A program made the position numbers and the translations under genes. From contig NZ_JALEBG010000003.1 in assembly GCF_022758235.1 (NCBI RefSeq), positions 620,001-684,000 of the forward strand: 64,000 nt of DNA. The letters run 5' to 3'. The stretch's first letter is position 1. Every line of letters starts with the position of its first letter. Origin of the DNA: Pontibacter liquoris (GTDB taxonomy: Bacteria > Bacteroidota > Bacteroidia > Cytophagales > Hymenobacteraceae). The notes under the pieces were generated by a model. That model saw only the letters and a program-made list of their open reading frames with translations. It did no database searches and was not told the origin of the DNA. Below, piece after piece: positions 31,090 through 40,741 of the stretch.

Positions 31090-34059
31090 ATGTACCTCCT
31101 GCGACTTTCCTTGCTGTTATGCCTGCTTGCTCCGCCACATGCTGTGTGGTCGCAGCAGTATAACTTCCGCAACTGGATGCTGGAGGACGGCCTGCCGCAG
31201 TCGCAGGTAAATGGCATGTTGCAGGACGACAAAAAGCAACTATGGCTGGCTACCCGCGGCGGCGTAAGCAAATTTGATGGCAGCACGTTTCTTACCTACA
31301 CCCGGCAACAGGGACTTAGCAGCAACAACATCTCCTGCCTTTTTCAGGATAGCCGCAAACGCCTCTGGATAGGCACGTCCGACCATGGCCTTAACCTGTA
31401 CACAAACCAGCACTTCCGGCATTTTAACAGCTTACCCGACACGGGCATACTTGCTGTTGCCGAGGATGCGACGGGGCAGATCTGGGTGGCCACCAAAAAA
31501 GGCCTGTACTTTTTAGCAGACAACGGCTTCCGGCTATATTCTCAACTTCCCCTGCAGCCCTACACCGCGCTGCTTACCACCCCTGCCGGCGAGGTTTGGG
31601 TGGGCAGCAAAACGGCCGGGCTTTATGCCCTTGGCAAACAGCCTCGGCATTACACGGCAGCGAACAGCGACCTGGGCAGTAACAGCATTACCAGCCTCTT
31701 GCTGCACCAGGGCCAGGTATGGGTGGGTACCCAGCAAGGCCTTGCCCGCATCAGCAAGGGCAAACTTACCCGCCAGCGCCTGCCCCGCTCCGTTTCTTCC
31801 CCGGCGGTTAGCAGTTTTACCCAAGACCAGTACGGCAACCTGTGGATCGGCTTAACAACAGACGGCCTGCTCAAGCTCAGCAACGACAGCATCACCCATA
31901 TCACACGGCAAAACGGGCTTCGGACCAACCACGTCACAGCACTGGCCTCTGATACCGAAGGCAACGTCTGGATTGGTACCGATGGCTACGGCCTGCAGCA
32001 GTATAAAGCGCCCTGGTTTGTCCATTACTTTGATTTTGCCGGCAATACTGAATCGCGGGTAACAGCCTTGGCCCAGGACATGCACGGGCGCGTATGGCTG
32101 GGCACCGACGATGGGCATGCGGCCTATGTGCAGGACGGCAACAAGCTTAACTGGCTTTATACCGATGTATGGCCTGTCGGCACCACCTTGTATAACATGT
32201 GGGTGCAGAACAGCGACAATGTATGGGTGTGCACCAGCAACGGCCTCTGGAACCTGACCCCCAAAACGGTACGCCACTATACCGTTGCCGACGGGCTGCC
32301 TTCCAACACCATTTACCAGTGCATGCCCGACTCGGCCGGAAACCTGTGGTTTGCCACCGCCAATGGCGTCGCTACCCGAACAGGAAATACCTTCCGGCAG
32401 GTAACAACAGGTACAGCGGATAGCCCGCAGCGCGTATTCTGTATCCTCAATGACCGTAAAAACAACCTGTGGTTCGGCACCGAGTCGGGCGTGTACCGGC
32501 TGGTAAGCGGCAAACTGCAACGTCCCCCCGAATTAAGCGCTTACCCCATGGAGGAGGTCACGGCTATGGCAGAAGATAAAACGGGCAATTTATACTTCGG
32601 CGCCTTTAACTTTGGGATTGTGGTGCTGCGCGCTGCAAAGGATTCCTACCTGGTCAATTCGGGCTGGGGGTTGCCAAACGAAGGGGTCCGGAACCTGTAT
32701 GTAGATACAGCCGACAACCTGTGGGTGGGTACCAGCCGCAACCTGCTCAAAATACAGCTGGATTCGCTGCGCCGCAAGCGCAAACTCAGCTACCGCGTGT
32801 TCTCCTACCAGGATGGCTTCCGCGGCATCGAGGTAGGGTATAACGCCATTACCCAGACGCCTGACGGTACGATGTGGTTTGGTACGGCCAAGGGCCTGAC
32901 CAAGTACCTCCCGCAGCTGGACCGACCGAACAAGGAGTGTCCGCAACTGCTGCTAACCGACATTCTGCTCTACCAAAAGCCTACCGAGTGGCGCAAGCTT
33001 GGATATAAAACCGATTCTGCCTCCGGCCTGCCCCTTAAGCTGCACCTGCCTTTTAACCAGAACCATGTCACCTTCAGTTTCCATGGCATCAGCCTCTCGT
33101 CCCCGACCGAGGTACGGTACAAGTATAGGCTGGTAGGAAACGAAGAGCAATGGTCGGCAGTAACCCGGCAAACATATGCCACCTATGCCAACCTGGGCCC
33201 AGGCAAGTATACATTCGAGCTGATGGCCCGCAATGGCGACGGGATCTGGACGCCGCAGCCGCTTACCTATACCTTTACCATTGTGCCACCTATCTGGCGC
33301 CGCGAATGGTTTATCGGGCTCATGCTCCTGGTGCTGGCTGGCATTATACTAAGTGTGGTGCGCCTGCGCGAGCAGAACTTGGTGAAGATGAACAGCCTGC
33401 TGGAGATGAAGGTGCGCCACCGGACCACCATGCTGGAGCGCAAGAACCTGGAAAAAGAAACCCTGCTGCAGGAGATTCACCATCGCGTAAAAAACAACCT
33501 ACAGATCGTGATCAGCCTGGTGAACCTGCAGGCCCGGCATGTGGAAGACCCACAGACCCGGGATGTGATGCGGGCCATCCAAAGCCGCGTGCGGTCGATG
33601 GCTATTTTGCACGAGCGCCTCTATCGCCATGATGACTTGGGGCAGATCGACCTGGAAGATTATTTTAAAGGTATCTGCGAGAGCCTGTATGCAGCCTATG
33701 GCATTGACCCGGCCAGAATAGCCTTACACCTGCAGATTTTGCCTATAAAAACAGACATAGATTCAGCCATTACGTTAGGGCTGATCGTAAACGAACTTGT
33801 ATCCAATTCATTGAAGTATGCATTTCCAAATGAGCATAACGGCGCTTTGTGGGTGTCGTTGAAGTATAACGATAACCAGCATTATACGTTAGTAGTTGCC
33901 GACAACGGGAAAGGTTTACCCGATGATTTTGCCAGCCGTAAAAGCCAGTCGTTTGGCTTACAGCTTGTTTCAACGCTCAGCAGAAAGTTAAAGGGAGAGA
34001 TGTACTTTGAAAATAACAATGGTACAAAATCAACATTACATTTTGTTTTGCCATCATAA
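31090..34059 (+). CDS. Beta-propeller sensor histidine kinase (HisKA_2 type)
   Basis: 989 aa from the ATG at 31090; a GTG one codon upstream is an alternative. The export signal (about residues 1-20) is followed by about twelve two-component-regulator propeller blades (LWLATRGGVSKFDG, LWIGTSDHGLNLY and similar). Then come a Y_Y_Y domain (YKYRLVGNEEQWSAVTRQTY) and one TM helix (about 740-760). The cytosolic kinase has the phosphoacceptor His 797 in LLQEIHHRVKNNLQI and an ATPase domain (NELVSNSLKYAF, DNGKGLP, SFGLQLV). It lacks the fused receiver/AraC module of classical HTCS. It is paired with the LytTR regulator 29 nt downstream. Confidence 0.93.
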   Translation: MYLLRLSLLLCLLAPPHAVWSQQYNFRNWMLEDGLPQSQVNGMLQDDKKQLWLATRGGVSKFDGSTFLTYTRQQGLSSNNISCLFQDSRKRLWIGTSDHGLNLYTNQHFRHFNSLPDTGILAVAEDATGQIWVATKKGLYFLADNGFRLYSQLPLQPYTALLTTPAGEVWVGSKTAGLYALGKQPRHYTAANSDLGSNSITSLLLHQGQVWVGTQQGLARISKGKLTRQRLPRSVSSPAVSSFTQDQYGNLWIGLTTDGLLKLSNDSITHITRQNGLRTNHVTALASDTEGNVWIGTDGYGLQQYKAPWFVHYFDFAGNTESRVTALAQDMHGRVWLGTDDGHAAYVQDGNKLNWLYTDVWPVGTTLYNMWVQNSDNVWVCTSNGLWNLTPKTVRHYTVADGLPSNTIYQCMPDSAGNLWFATANGVATRTGNTFRQVTTGTADSPQRVFCILNDRKNNLWFGTESGVYRLVSGKLQRPPELSAYPMEEVTAMAEDKTGNLYFGAFNFGIVVLRAAKDSYLVNSGWGLPNEGVRNLYVDTADNLWVGTSRNLLKIQLDSLRRKRKLSYRVFSYQDGFRGIEVGYNAITQTPDGTMWFGTAKGLTKYLPQLDRPNKECPQLLLTDILLYQKPTEWRKLGYKTDSASGLPLKLHLPFNQNHVTFSFHGISLSSPTEVRYKYRLVGNEEQWSAVTRQTYATYANLGPGKYTFELMARNGDGIWTPQPLTYTFTIVPPIWRREWFIGLMLLVLAGIILSVVRLREQNLVKMNSLLEMKVRHRTTMLERKNLEKETLLQEIHHRVKNNLQIVISLVNLQARHVEDPQTRDVMRAIQSRVRSMAILHERLYRHDDLGQIDLEDYFKGICESLYAAYGIDPARIALHLQILPIKTDIDSAITLGLIVNELVSNSLKYAFPNEHNGALWVSLKYNDNQHYTLVVADNGKGLPDDFASRKSQSFGLQLVSTLSRKLKGEMYFENNNGTKSTLHFVLPS

Positions 34060-34088
34060 TTTAATTATTCTCGTATGCTCTAAATGCT

Positions 34089-34841
34089 ATGACGAAACCA
34101 AAAATCCTTATTTCAGAAGACGAGGTCATCATTGCCGAGGATATTGCCGCAAGCCTGAAGGAACTGGGCTATGAAATCTGCGCAATAGATACCGGTGAAG
34201 ATACCCTCGACATGATCCGGGAAACCCAGCCGGATCTGGTGCTGCTCGACATTAACCTGCGGGGCGAGGCAGATGGCGTAGAAATTGGTCACCGCATCCG
34301 CCAGGAATTCAATATCCCGTTCATTTACCTGACCGCCTACGCCGACAAAGGAACGCTGGACAGGGCCAAGAAAACCGAGCCGGATGGCTTTTTGGTGAAG
34401 CCGTTTGACGAGAAAGGCCTGCGCTCCGCTATCGAAATTGCTTTATACAAACACGACAATACCAGTCATCATACTAATGGAAAAGAAATAGACGGCATGC
34501 AGCAATCCACAAAAGAACAAGAAGTAGCCGCCGATTACATCTTCGTAAAAGTAAAGCACCGCATCATTAAAGTGCACTACAGTGATATCCTGTGGGTAGA
34601 AGCCTATGACAACTACTCCTTTATCGTTACGGCCGATCAGAAGTACCTTGTCAGCTCTACATTAAAGGATATGGAGCAGAAACTGCCCTCCCAGAACTTT
34701 GTGCGAGTGCACCGTTCCTACATCGCCAACCTGGACAAGATAGAGGCGCTGGAAGAAAACTCGGTCGTATTTGCCAAAGGAGATATCCCCATCGGCAAGT
34801 CTTACAAGAAAACGTTGATGTCGCGGTTCAATATTATATGA
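34089..34841 (+). CDS. LytTR-family response regulator
   Basis: 250 aa. The receiver domain (about 1-120) has the phosphoacceptor Asp 54 in LVLLDINLRG and the conserved Lys in FLVKPF. A linker follows, then a C-terminal LytTR DNA-binding domain (about 145-250) with VEAYDNYSFIVT and FVRVHRSYIANLDKI. It is the likely partner of the propeller kinase just upstream. Targets are unknown; LytTR proteins bind direct repeats in promoters. Confidence 0.93.
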   Translation: MTKPKILISEDEVIIAEDIAASLKELGYEICAIDTGEDTLDMIRETQPDLVLLDINLRGEADGVEIGHRIRQEFNIPFIYLTAYADKGTLDRAKKTEPDGFLVKPFDEKGLRSAIEIALYKHDNTSHHTNGKEIDGMQQSTKEQEVAADYIFVKVKHRIIKVHYSDILWVEAYDNYSFIVTADQKYLVSSTLKDMEQKLPSQNFVRVHRSYIANLDKIEALEENSVVFAKGDIPIGKSYKKTLMSRFNII

Positions 34842-34967
34842 GGCATACTTACTTTCTTTAACCTCCTTTCCGCACGCTTCCCATTTTCCGGCTAACGCCC
34901 GTTATCCGGAGGTGGGAAAGATACGTTTATACAGCCCGGCCTCCAGGGTTTTGGATAGCAGTTATAC

Positions 34968-35015
34968 TTAAACACAAGGGGCCGGCGCATTGCTGCACCG
35001 GCCCCTTGTGTTTAA
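34968..35015. terminator. Bidirectional terminator between lytTR gene and ahcY
   Basis: A perfect 18-bp stem (34968-34985 with 34998-35015), GC-rich at the tip and ending in AAA/TTT on both sides, stops both convergent genes. A second imperfect hairpin at about 34878-34919 precedes it. Confidence 0.9.
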
Positions 35016-35059
35016 GCGTGGCAGAAGCGCATATACCTTCTGCCTTATTTCTTCAGAAA

Positions 35060-36367
35060 TTAGTATCTGTAATATTCCGGCTTGAAAGGTCCTTCTACTT
35101 CCACACCGATATACTGCGCCTGGTCCGGCCGCAGCACGTCCAGTTCTACCCCGATCTTGCCCAGGTGCAGGCGAGCTACTTTTTCGTCCAGGTGCTTAGG
35201 TAAAGTATATACTTTGTTTTCGTAAGCATCGCCGTTGAGCCAGATCTCCAGCTGCGCCAGTGTCTGGTTCGAGAAGGAGTTAGACATCACGAAAGACGGG
35301 TGACCGGTGGCGCAACCTAAGTTTACCAGTCGGCCTTCGGCCAGTATAATAATGTCGTTTCCTTCGATGTTATAAAGGTCTACCTGCGGCTTCACCGTGT
35401 CTTTGGTGTGGCCATAGTTGTTGTTCAGCCAGGCCATATCGATCTCGTTGTCGAAGTGGCCAATGTTACAAACAATCGCCTTATCCTTCAGTGCGCGGAA
35501 GTGCTCTTCGGTAATGATGTCTTTGTTACCAGTAGCAGTCACCACAATGTCGGCTTCTTTTACTGCATCAGCCATTTTCTTCACGGCAAAGCCATCCATC
35601 GCAGCCTGCAGTGCACAGATCGGGTCAATTTCGGTTACAATTACACGGGCACCGGCACCACGCAACGAAGCAGCAGAACCTTTGCCCACATCACCGTAAC
35701 CAGCCACAACCGCTACTTTACCGGCCATCATCACATCGGTGGCACGACGGATCGCATCTACCAGTGATTCTTTACAGCCATACTTGTTATCGAACTTGGA
35801 TTTGGTAACCGAGTCGTTCACGTTGATGGCAGGCATCGGCAGGGTGCCGTTCTTCATGCGCTCATACAGACGGTGTACGCCGGTAGTCGTTTCTTCCGAC
35901 AGGCCTTTGATGCCCGCAGCCAACTCCGGATACGTGTCCAGCACCATGTTGGTCAGGTCACCGCCATCGTCCAGGATCATGTTCAGAGGCTTGCGGTCTT
36001 CGCCAAAGAACAGGGTCTGCTCAATGCACCAGTCAAACTCCTCGGCGTTCATGCCTTTCCAGGCATACACCGAAATGCCGGCAGCAGCAATCGCCGCGGC
36101 AGCGTGGTCCTGGGTAGAAAAGATGTTGCAGGAAGACCAGGTCACTTCCGCGCCCAGTTCTACCAGCGTTTCGATCAGCACTGCCGTTTGAATGGTCATG
36201 TGCAGGCAACCGGCAATACGAGCGCCGGCCAGCGGCTTGCTGGGGCCATATTCCTCACGGATCGCCATCAGGCCCGGCATCTCGGCCTCAGCCAGTCTAA
36301 TTTCTTTGCGGCCCCACTCGGCCAGTGCGATATCTTTTACTTTGTATTTCAGATATGTCTCTACCAT
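35060..36367 (-). CDS. ahcY: S-adenosylhomocysteine hydrolase
   Basis: 435 aa from the ATG at 36367 ([20 protein letters not shown]), preferred because family members start there. The NAD-binding [20 protein letters not shown] motif and the C-terminal KPEYYRY, which reaches into the neighbouring subunit, are intact. It splits SAH to homocysteine and adenosine, relieving inhibition of methyltransferases. It stands as a single gene with its own promoter, about 24 nt from the upstream gene's terminator-bounded region. Confidence 0.97.
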   Translation of the reverse strand: MVETYLKYKVKDIALAEWGRKEIRLAEAEMPGLMAIREEYGPSKPLAGARIAGCLHMTIQTAVLIETLVELGAEVTWSSCNIFSTQDHAAAAIAAAGISVYAWKGMNAEEFDWCIEQTLFFGEDRKPLNMILDDGGDLTNMVLDTYPELAAGIKGLSEETTTGVHRLYERMKNGTLPMPAINVNDSVTKSKFDNKYGCKESLVDAIRRATDVMMAGKVAVVAGYGDVGKGSAASLRGAGARVIVTEIDPICALQAAMDGFAVKKMADAVKEADIVVTATGNKDIITEEHFRALKDKAIVCNIGHFDNEIDMAWLNNNYGHTKDTVKPQVDLYNIEGNDIIILAEGRLVNLGCATGHPSFVMSNSFSNQTLAQLEIWLNGDAYENKVYTLPKHLDEKVARLHLGKIGVELDVLRPDQAQYIGVEVEGPFKPEYYRY

Positions 36368-36394
36368 GCTCAATCGTTTTTTCGAATTATAACC

Positions 36395-36425
36395 CAAAAA
36401 TACGCAATTTGTTGCGAAACAACAA
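36395..36425 (-). promoter_or_regulatory. Promoter of ahcY
   Basis: On the minus strand the -7 box TATTTTTG (36395-36402) is preceded by TTG (36423-36425) with 20-nt spacing, a complete Bacteroidota promoter 28 nt before the ATG. Confidence 0.75.
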
Positions 36426-36468
36426 TTTTAGTGCTCGCCTACCTGCCAGCCGCCACTACACATAAAAA

Positions 36469-36495
36469 AGCAGGCCCGGAATAGCCGGGCCTGCT
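36469..36495 (-). terminator. Terminator after the DUF4397 gene
   Basis: An 11-bp GC-rich stem (AGCAGGCCCGG pairing with CCGGGCCTGCT) with a 5-nt loop is followed on the minus strand by TTTTTT, insulating ahcY. Confidence 0.92.
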
Positions 36496-36511
36496 CCTAT
36501 CCTTTTTCAGT

Positions 36512-37201
36512 TTACTTATTCACGATCACTTCAGCGCCCAGGCTGTTGTTGTTGCCGGATGGCGGCGTTACAAACCCTCTTGCAAACACAGTATAGATCT
36601 TGCCGTTCTGCAGCTGCACGTCGGGCACGGTGAGCACCACATTCTCTGTTCCGGCCAGCCGCACCTCCAGGGTATAGGTGCCGGCATCTACCGGGGTAAA
36701 AGCAGTGGCTGATTTAAAACTCCTGTCCGGGAACAGCACCGGGCCGTCCTTCACAGCAATGTCCACGGCCGGGGCATCCGGCGAGAGGTGCACAAAGCGC
36801 ACGTGGGCTTTGCCGGTGGCAGGCATGGTCAGGTCATCTTCGAGCACCACCGGCATTATGTCGGCAAGGGTATTGGCCGCAAAGATCGTATAGCTTTTAT
36901 TTTCGGAAAGCGGCACATCAGCATCGATCACCGTGGTGGAGGTACCGGCGGCATTCACTTTAATGTTCCGGTTGCCGGCAGCCACCGCCAGGTAGCCGGT
37001 GTTGTCGGGGTAGTTCAGCGCCGAGGCGTTCACTTTGGTATTATCCACCAGCAGGTCTACGCCCGGCGCATCAGGCGAGGCATGCACCACCATGACCTGC
37101 GCCATGCGCATCATGTCGTCGTCATCATCGTTGTCGTCGCAACGCGTAAAAAGGAGCACCGGCAGTACAGCCAGCAGCAAGAGTTTTGACCAGTTTCTCA
37201 T
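36512..37201 (-). CDS. DUF4397 lipoprotein
   Basis: 229 aa from the ATG at 37201 (MRNWSKLLLLAVLPVLLFTR, then Cys-Asp-Asp). The lipobox is followed by an acidic DDNDDDDD tract. Two DUF4397 repeats follow: HASPDAPGVDLLVDNTKV, and later HLSPDAPAVDIAVKDGPVLF. Such proteins are surface beta-sandwich lipoproteins of unknown function; acidic residues just after the lipid Cys recall the Bacteroidota lipoprotein surface-export signal. It is a single gene with a strong terminator. Confidence 0.87.
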   Translation of the reverse strand: MRNWSKLLLLAVLPVLLFTRCDDNDDDDDMMRMAQVMVVHASPDAPGVDLLVDNTKVNASALNYPDNTGYLAVAAGNRNIKVNAAGTSTTVIDADVPLSENKSYTIFAANTLADIMPVVLEDDLTMPATGKAHVRFVHLSPDAPAVDIAVKDGPVLFPDRSFKSATAFTPVDAGTYTLEVRLAGTENVVLTVPDVQLQNGKIYTVFARGFVTPPSGNNNSLGAEVIVNK

Positions 37202-37335
37202 AGCAATGAAAGTATAACGGTTTAAATGAAAGAAGATTAAACTACTGGAAGAACCCGGCAGCAATTATTTTGTTTAACTTTTTATGTTTTTAATTAAACA
37301 ATAATCCTTGTCAGGCAACCGCGTTTTAAAATGGG

Positions 37336-37343
37336 TATCTTTG
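37336..37343 (+). promoter_or_regulatory. -7 box for the methyltransferase gene
   Basis: TATCTTTG fits TAnnTTTG 22 nt before the GTG start. A TTG at 37308-37310 is 25 nt away, somewhat longer than the usual 19-21 nt spacing. Confidence 0.6.
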
Positions 37344-37365
37344 CACAAAGAAAAATGGACAGCAC

Positions 37366-38559
37366 GTGGCCTTACGCATTTTTACCCCGCAGGAAAAGCA
37401 GTTTATAGAGGAGCACCAGCACCAGGATGTGGCCCAACTGATGCTGCAGGCGCGGCGCTACCCGCAGTTGCCGGTGCTGGAACTGGTACAGCAGATACAG
37501 GCCCGCCAGAAAGCAGCGGGCAAGCTCCCCACCTGGGCGGCAAACCCTGATGTGATCTTCCCGGTTACGTTATCGGTAGAGCAAAGCTCCTCGGAAGCAA
37601 CAGCCGCTTTTAAAGCCTCGCTTGTGCAGGGCGAGCTGCTGGCAGACCTGACCGGCGGCTTTGGAGTAGACTGTTTATACTTTGCCAAACGCTTTGGGCA
37701 GGTGATGCACGTGGAACAGAACCCGGAACTGCAGGCCATTGCAAGCTATAATTTTAAGCTGCTGCAGGCAGCCAACATCCAAAGTATGAATACCACGGCC
37801 GAGGAATTTCTGCAGCACTTTACAGGTAAAGCCACTATCCTGTACCTGGACCCCGCGCGGCGCGGCAACAGCAACGAAAAGCTCCACCTGCTGCAGGACT
37901 GTGAACCGGACATACTTAACCTGCTTCCGCAGCTGTTCTCCAAAGCGGATTCCGTGCTGCTGAAAACATCGCCTATGCTGGATATTGACCTCGCCCTGGC
38001 GCAATTGGGCCATGTGGCCAAGCTGTGGGTAGTAGCCGTGCAGAACGAGGTGAAAGAGGTTCTTTATTTGTTACAGCCGGTTGCGCCGCAGCCTGGCCAG
38101 GTTGTGCGCACGGCCGTTAACCTGCTGCCCACCGGCCAGCCCCAGCAACTACCCTTCACCAAAGCCGCCGAAGAGGCCGCTCAGGTTACCTACACCGATC
38201 CGCTGGAGTATATCTATGAGCCCAATGCGGCCATCCTTAAAGCCGGGGCCTACCGCTACCTGGCGCAGCACCTGCACCTGGATAAGCTGCACCCCAACAG
38301 TCACCTGTATACGTCGGCGGCGCTGCTGCCTGACTTTCCAGGCCGTTCTTTCCGCTGCCTGCACGTGAGCCGCTACAGCAAAAAAGAACTGCTGCGCCAG
38401 CTGCCATCGGGTAAAGCCAATATCACCGTGCGCAACTTCCCGGAATCTGTGGCCGAAATACGCCGCAAAACAGGCATCCGCGAAGGCGGCGACACATACC
38501 TCTTCTTCACGACCGACAGGCACCAGAAACCTGTGGTTCTCTTTTGCCACAAAGTATAA
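37366..38559 (+). CDS. Class I SAM-dependent methyltransferase with THUMP-like domain (PG_1098 type)
   Basis: 397 aa from a GTG start; no in-frame ATG exists between the upstream stop codon at 37327 and this position. The central Rossmann domain has LADLTGGFGVDCLYFAKRF (SAM motif I, about 90-108) and LYLDPARR (catalytic motif). The C-terminal THUMP-like part ends with GDTYLFFTT. The family is widespread in Bacteroidota and is presumed to modify RNA, but the substrate is not known. It has a -7 box only 22 nt upstream, so the leader is short. Confidence 0.85.
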   Translation: MALRIFTPQEKQFIEEHQHQDVAQLMLQARRYPQLPVLELVQQIQARQKAAGKLPTWAANPDVIFPVTLSVEQSSSEATAAFKASLVQGELLADLTGGFGVDCLYFAKRFGQVMHVEQNPELQAIASYNFKLLQAANIQSMNTTAEEFLQHFTGKATILYLDPARRGNSNEKLHLLQDCEPDILNLLPQLFSKADSVLLKTSPMLDIDLALAQLGHVAKLWVVAVQNEVKEVLYLLQPVAPQPGQVVRTAVNLLPTGQPQQLPFTKAAEEAAQVTYTDPLEYIYEPNAAILKAGAYRYLAQHLHLDKLHPNSHLYTSAALLPDFPGRSFRCLHVSRYSKKELLRQLPSGKANITVRNFPESVAEIRRKTGIREGGDTYLFFTTDRHQKPVVLFCHKV

Positions 38560-38666
38560 AACCGCTTCCGGGGCTGCCATTCCCGCAGCAGGGTTAACAA
38601 GCCGGCTGCAACACCGTACAACCTATAAAGGGCGTGCCAGGTGGCTGTCCGGTTTTGTAGTACTTA

Positions 38667-38960
38667 ATGAGGCAGAAGATGGAAAACGAGAAAGGTAAGA
38701 AACAGCAAAAGCCAGGCAGCAGAGAGCAGGATATGAACGACATGTCCCGCAGCATGAAGCCCGGAAGTATAAAGGACGGCTCCACCACTACGTCCCAGAA
38801 CAGCACCTCTTCCCCGGGCTTAGGCGGAAGCGGCAGCATTACCAACATTAGCAGCAGCAGTAGCCACCAGGGCCGTGGCTGGCACGGCGACCCGGAAGGC
38901 CATGCCAAAGCCGGCAGCCAGAGCCATAAGAAGAACAGCGGAAACAAGAAAGAAAAGTAA
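38667..38960 (+). CDS. Small disordered hydrophilic protein
   Basis: 97 aa, extremely rich in Lys, Ser, Gly and Gln and almost without hydrophobic residues, so predicted to be disordered and soluble. No known domain. The GKKQQKPGS and GGSGSITNISSSSS segments are low-complexity. An antisense open frame covers much of it, but the plus-strand frame has an ATG and a clean hydrophilic composition, and a similar small gene follows 100 nt downstream. It may be a stress-type protein (inference). Confidence 0.5.
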   Translation: MRQKMENEKGKKQQKPGSREQDMNDMSRSMKPGSIKDGSTTTSQNSTSSPGLGGSGSITNISSSSSHQGRGWHGDPEGHAKAGSQSHKKNSGNKKEK

Positions 38961-39060
38961 ACGCCAGTGGCAAATAGTCTGGTTGCCTTCTAAAACAGGA
39001 CGCATCGGATGCTTTTTGCCCTTGATCAAGTCATAAAACCATTTACCTAACCATACAGCT

Positions 39061-39246
39061 ATGAACAAAGACAAAGAGAATAAAAATAAAAACTCCGATC
39101 TGACGGATACCAGCAAAGGCGATAAGAAGGACACTTCTAACAGCCTGGCCCGGGACGTTGTGCGCAAAGACATGCCAGCCGGCAAAACACCTCAGAACCG
39201 CACCGACAATGAAGAAGATCGTCAGATGAAAAACAATAAAAAGTAA
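39061..39246 (+). CDS. Small disordered charged protein
   Basis: 61 aa, 40% or more Lys/Asp/Glu/Asn, beginning MNKDKENKNKNSDLTDTSKG. It has no hydrophobic core and no known domain. A strong hairpin terminator follows 24 nt after the stop, which supports it being a real transcribed gene, perhaps with the similar gene upstream. Confidence 0.55.
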   Translation: MNKDKENKNKNSDLTDTSKGDKKDTSNSLARDVVRKDMPAGKTPQNRTDNEEDRQMKNNKK

Positions 39247-39269
39247 GCGAACCGTTACTTTATCAAATC

Positions 39270-39304
39270 AAAACAGCCACAGCCTTACCCGTTGTGGCTG
39301 TTTT
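39270..39304 (+). terminator. Terminator after the small-protein pair
   Basis: A 12-bp stem (AAAACAGCCACA with TGTGGCTGTTTT) with an 11-nt loop, then further T residues. Confidence 0.85.
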
Positions 39305-39391
39305 ATTTGTGCTCCCTGCATACCGGCAACATTCCTGCTGAAACCGCTTCTGTTTTGCAAATCGGAGAGGATTGCTGATATTCCGCCTCCT

Positions 39392-40540
39392 ATGAAAAGA
39401 AACCTACTCTTACTTCTCTTTCTCGCCTTTTGCACCCTCTCCGCAGTAGCGCAGCCTGGTGCCGGCAAAAAAGTAACGTTCATCCTTCAATCGCCTACCC
39501 TGCCCGATACGGCCAAAGTATACATCACGGGCAACCTACCACAGTTGGGCAACTGGCGCCCCGATAAAGTGGCCATGGAATTTACAGGAAACCATACCTG
39601 GCAGAAGCAGATACAGTTGCAGCAGCTCGACTACCTGGAATACAAGTATACGCTGGGCTCCTGGGAGCAGGAAGCTACCGATGCAGAGGGAGCAGCCTTG
39701 CCAAACTTCCGGCTGCAGGTGGTAAACGATACCGTGGTAAAAAACCAGGTAAATAGCTGGCTAAAGGGAAAGAAAAAGCCGCTGACGGGTGGCGTAACCG
39801 GCCACGTAACTTACCACCACAACCTGAAGGGCAAAAACCTCCAAAGCCGCGACCTGACCGTATGGCTGCCACCGCAGTATGAAACGGATAAAAGCAGGCG
39901 CTACCCAGTGCTCTACATGCACGACGGCCAGAACATCTTCGACCCGGCTACCAGCACCTTTGGCGTTGACTGGCGCATGGACGAAATTGCCGATAGCCTG
40001 ATTAGGGCAAACGCCATGACACCCGTTATTATAGTAGGCATTTATAACACACCCGACCGGAGCGAGGAGTACGTGCCCGGCGAGAAAGGCATCGCTTACA
40101 TGGATTTTGTGGTAAACACGGTAAAGCCTTTCATCGATCAGACGTACCGCACCAAACCCGACCGCAGGCACACGGCTACTGGCGGTTCTTCGGCCGGTGG
40201 TATCATGGCGTTTATGCTGGCCTGGGAACATCCGGCGATTTTCTCGAAAGCCATTTGTATGTCGCCGGCCTTTAAGATCGAAACCATTGATTACGTAGAC
40301 GACGTGCAGGCATACCAGGGCAAAAAGAAGGACCTCACCTTTTACATCGACAATGGCGGCATAGAACTGGAAAACAGGTTGCAACCGGGAGTAGACGAGA
40401 TGCTGGCTGCCCTGAAGGCAAAAGGCTACCGGCAGGGCAAAGACCTGTACTGGCACAAAGCACCCAACGCCCGGCATTCAGAAGCGGACTGGTCCAAACG
40501 CATGCCCGCCGTATTAAAGCTATTTTTTCCGGCTAAGTAA
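39392..40540 (+). CDS. Secreted esterase with N-terminal CBM20 starch-binding domain
   Basis: 382 aa. A signal peptide runs to about residue 20 (ends AVAQ). A CBM20-like beta-sandwich (about 26-115) shows VYITGNLPQLGNWRPDKVAM. The C-terminal alpha/beta-hydrolase of the esterase D type (about 150-380) has LYMHDGQNIFD and the nucleophile elbow GGSSAGG (Ser 267); a late His lies in NARHSEADW. It probably de-esterifies a polysaccharide or a siderophore-like ester in the periplasm. The substrate is not certain. Confidence 0.87.
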   Translation: MKRNLLLLLFLAFCTLSAVAQPGAGKKVTFILQSPTLPDTAKVYITGNLPQLGNWRPDKVAMEFTGNHTWQKQIQLQQLDYLEYKYTLGSWEQEATDAEGAALPNFRLQVVNDTVVKNQVNSWLKGKKKPLTGGVTGHVTYHHNLKGKNLQSRDLTVWLPPQYETDKSRRYPVLYMHDGQNIFDPATSTFGVDWRMDEIADSLIRANAMTPVIIVGIYNTPDRSEEYVPGEKGIAYMDFVVNTVKPFIDQTYRTKPDRRHTATGGSSAGGIMAFMLAWEHPAIFSKAICMSPAFKIETIDYVDDVQAYQGKKKDLTFYIDNGGIELENRLQPGVDEMLAALKAKGYRQGKDLYWHKAPNARHSEADWSKRMPAVLKLFFPAK

Positions 40541-40741
40541 ACCGACTGGTTTCTGGTAGATGGAATTTCAAAGCTTCCTGCTGATATGTTTAGTTTCTCC
40601 GACTGATTATCATAATCTTTATTTATCTTGTATAGGATATATGCTATACCTGTAATCTTTCAACTGAAACTGCACCTATAGATAGAAGGCAGAGAAGCGT
40701 CATAGTGAAGGATGTAAAGTAGTTGACAAAAATTTTTATAA

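Noticed and set aside
38820-39185. Antisense open frames (38594-38947 and 38820-39185, minus strand) over the disordered-protein genes
   Set aside because: They look like shadow frames of the low-complexity plus-strand genes; the plus strand has ATG starts and a terminator after the pair.
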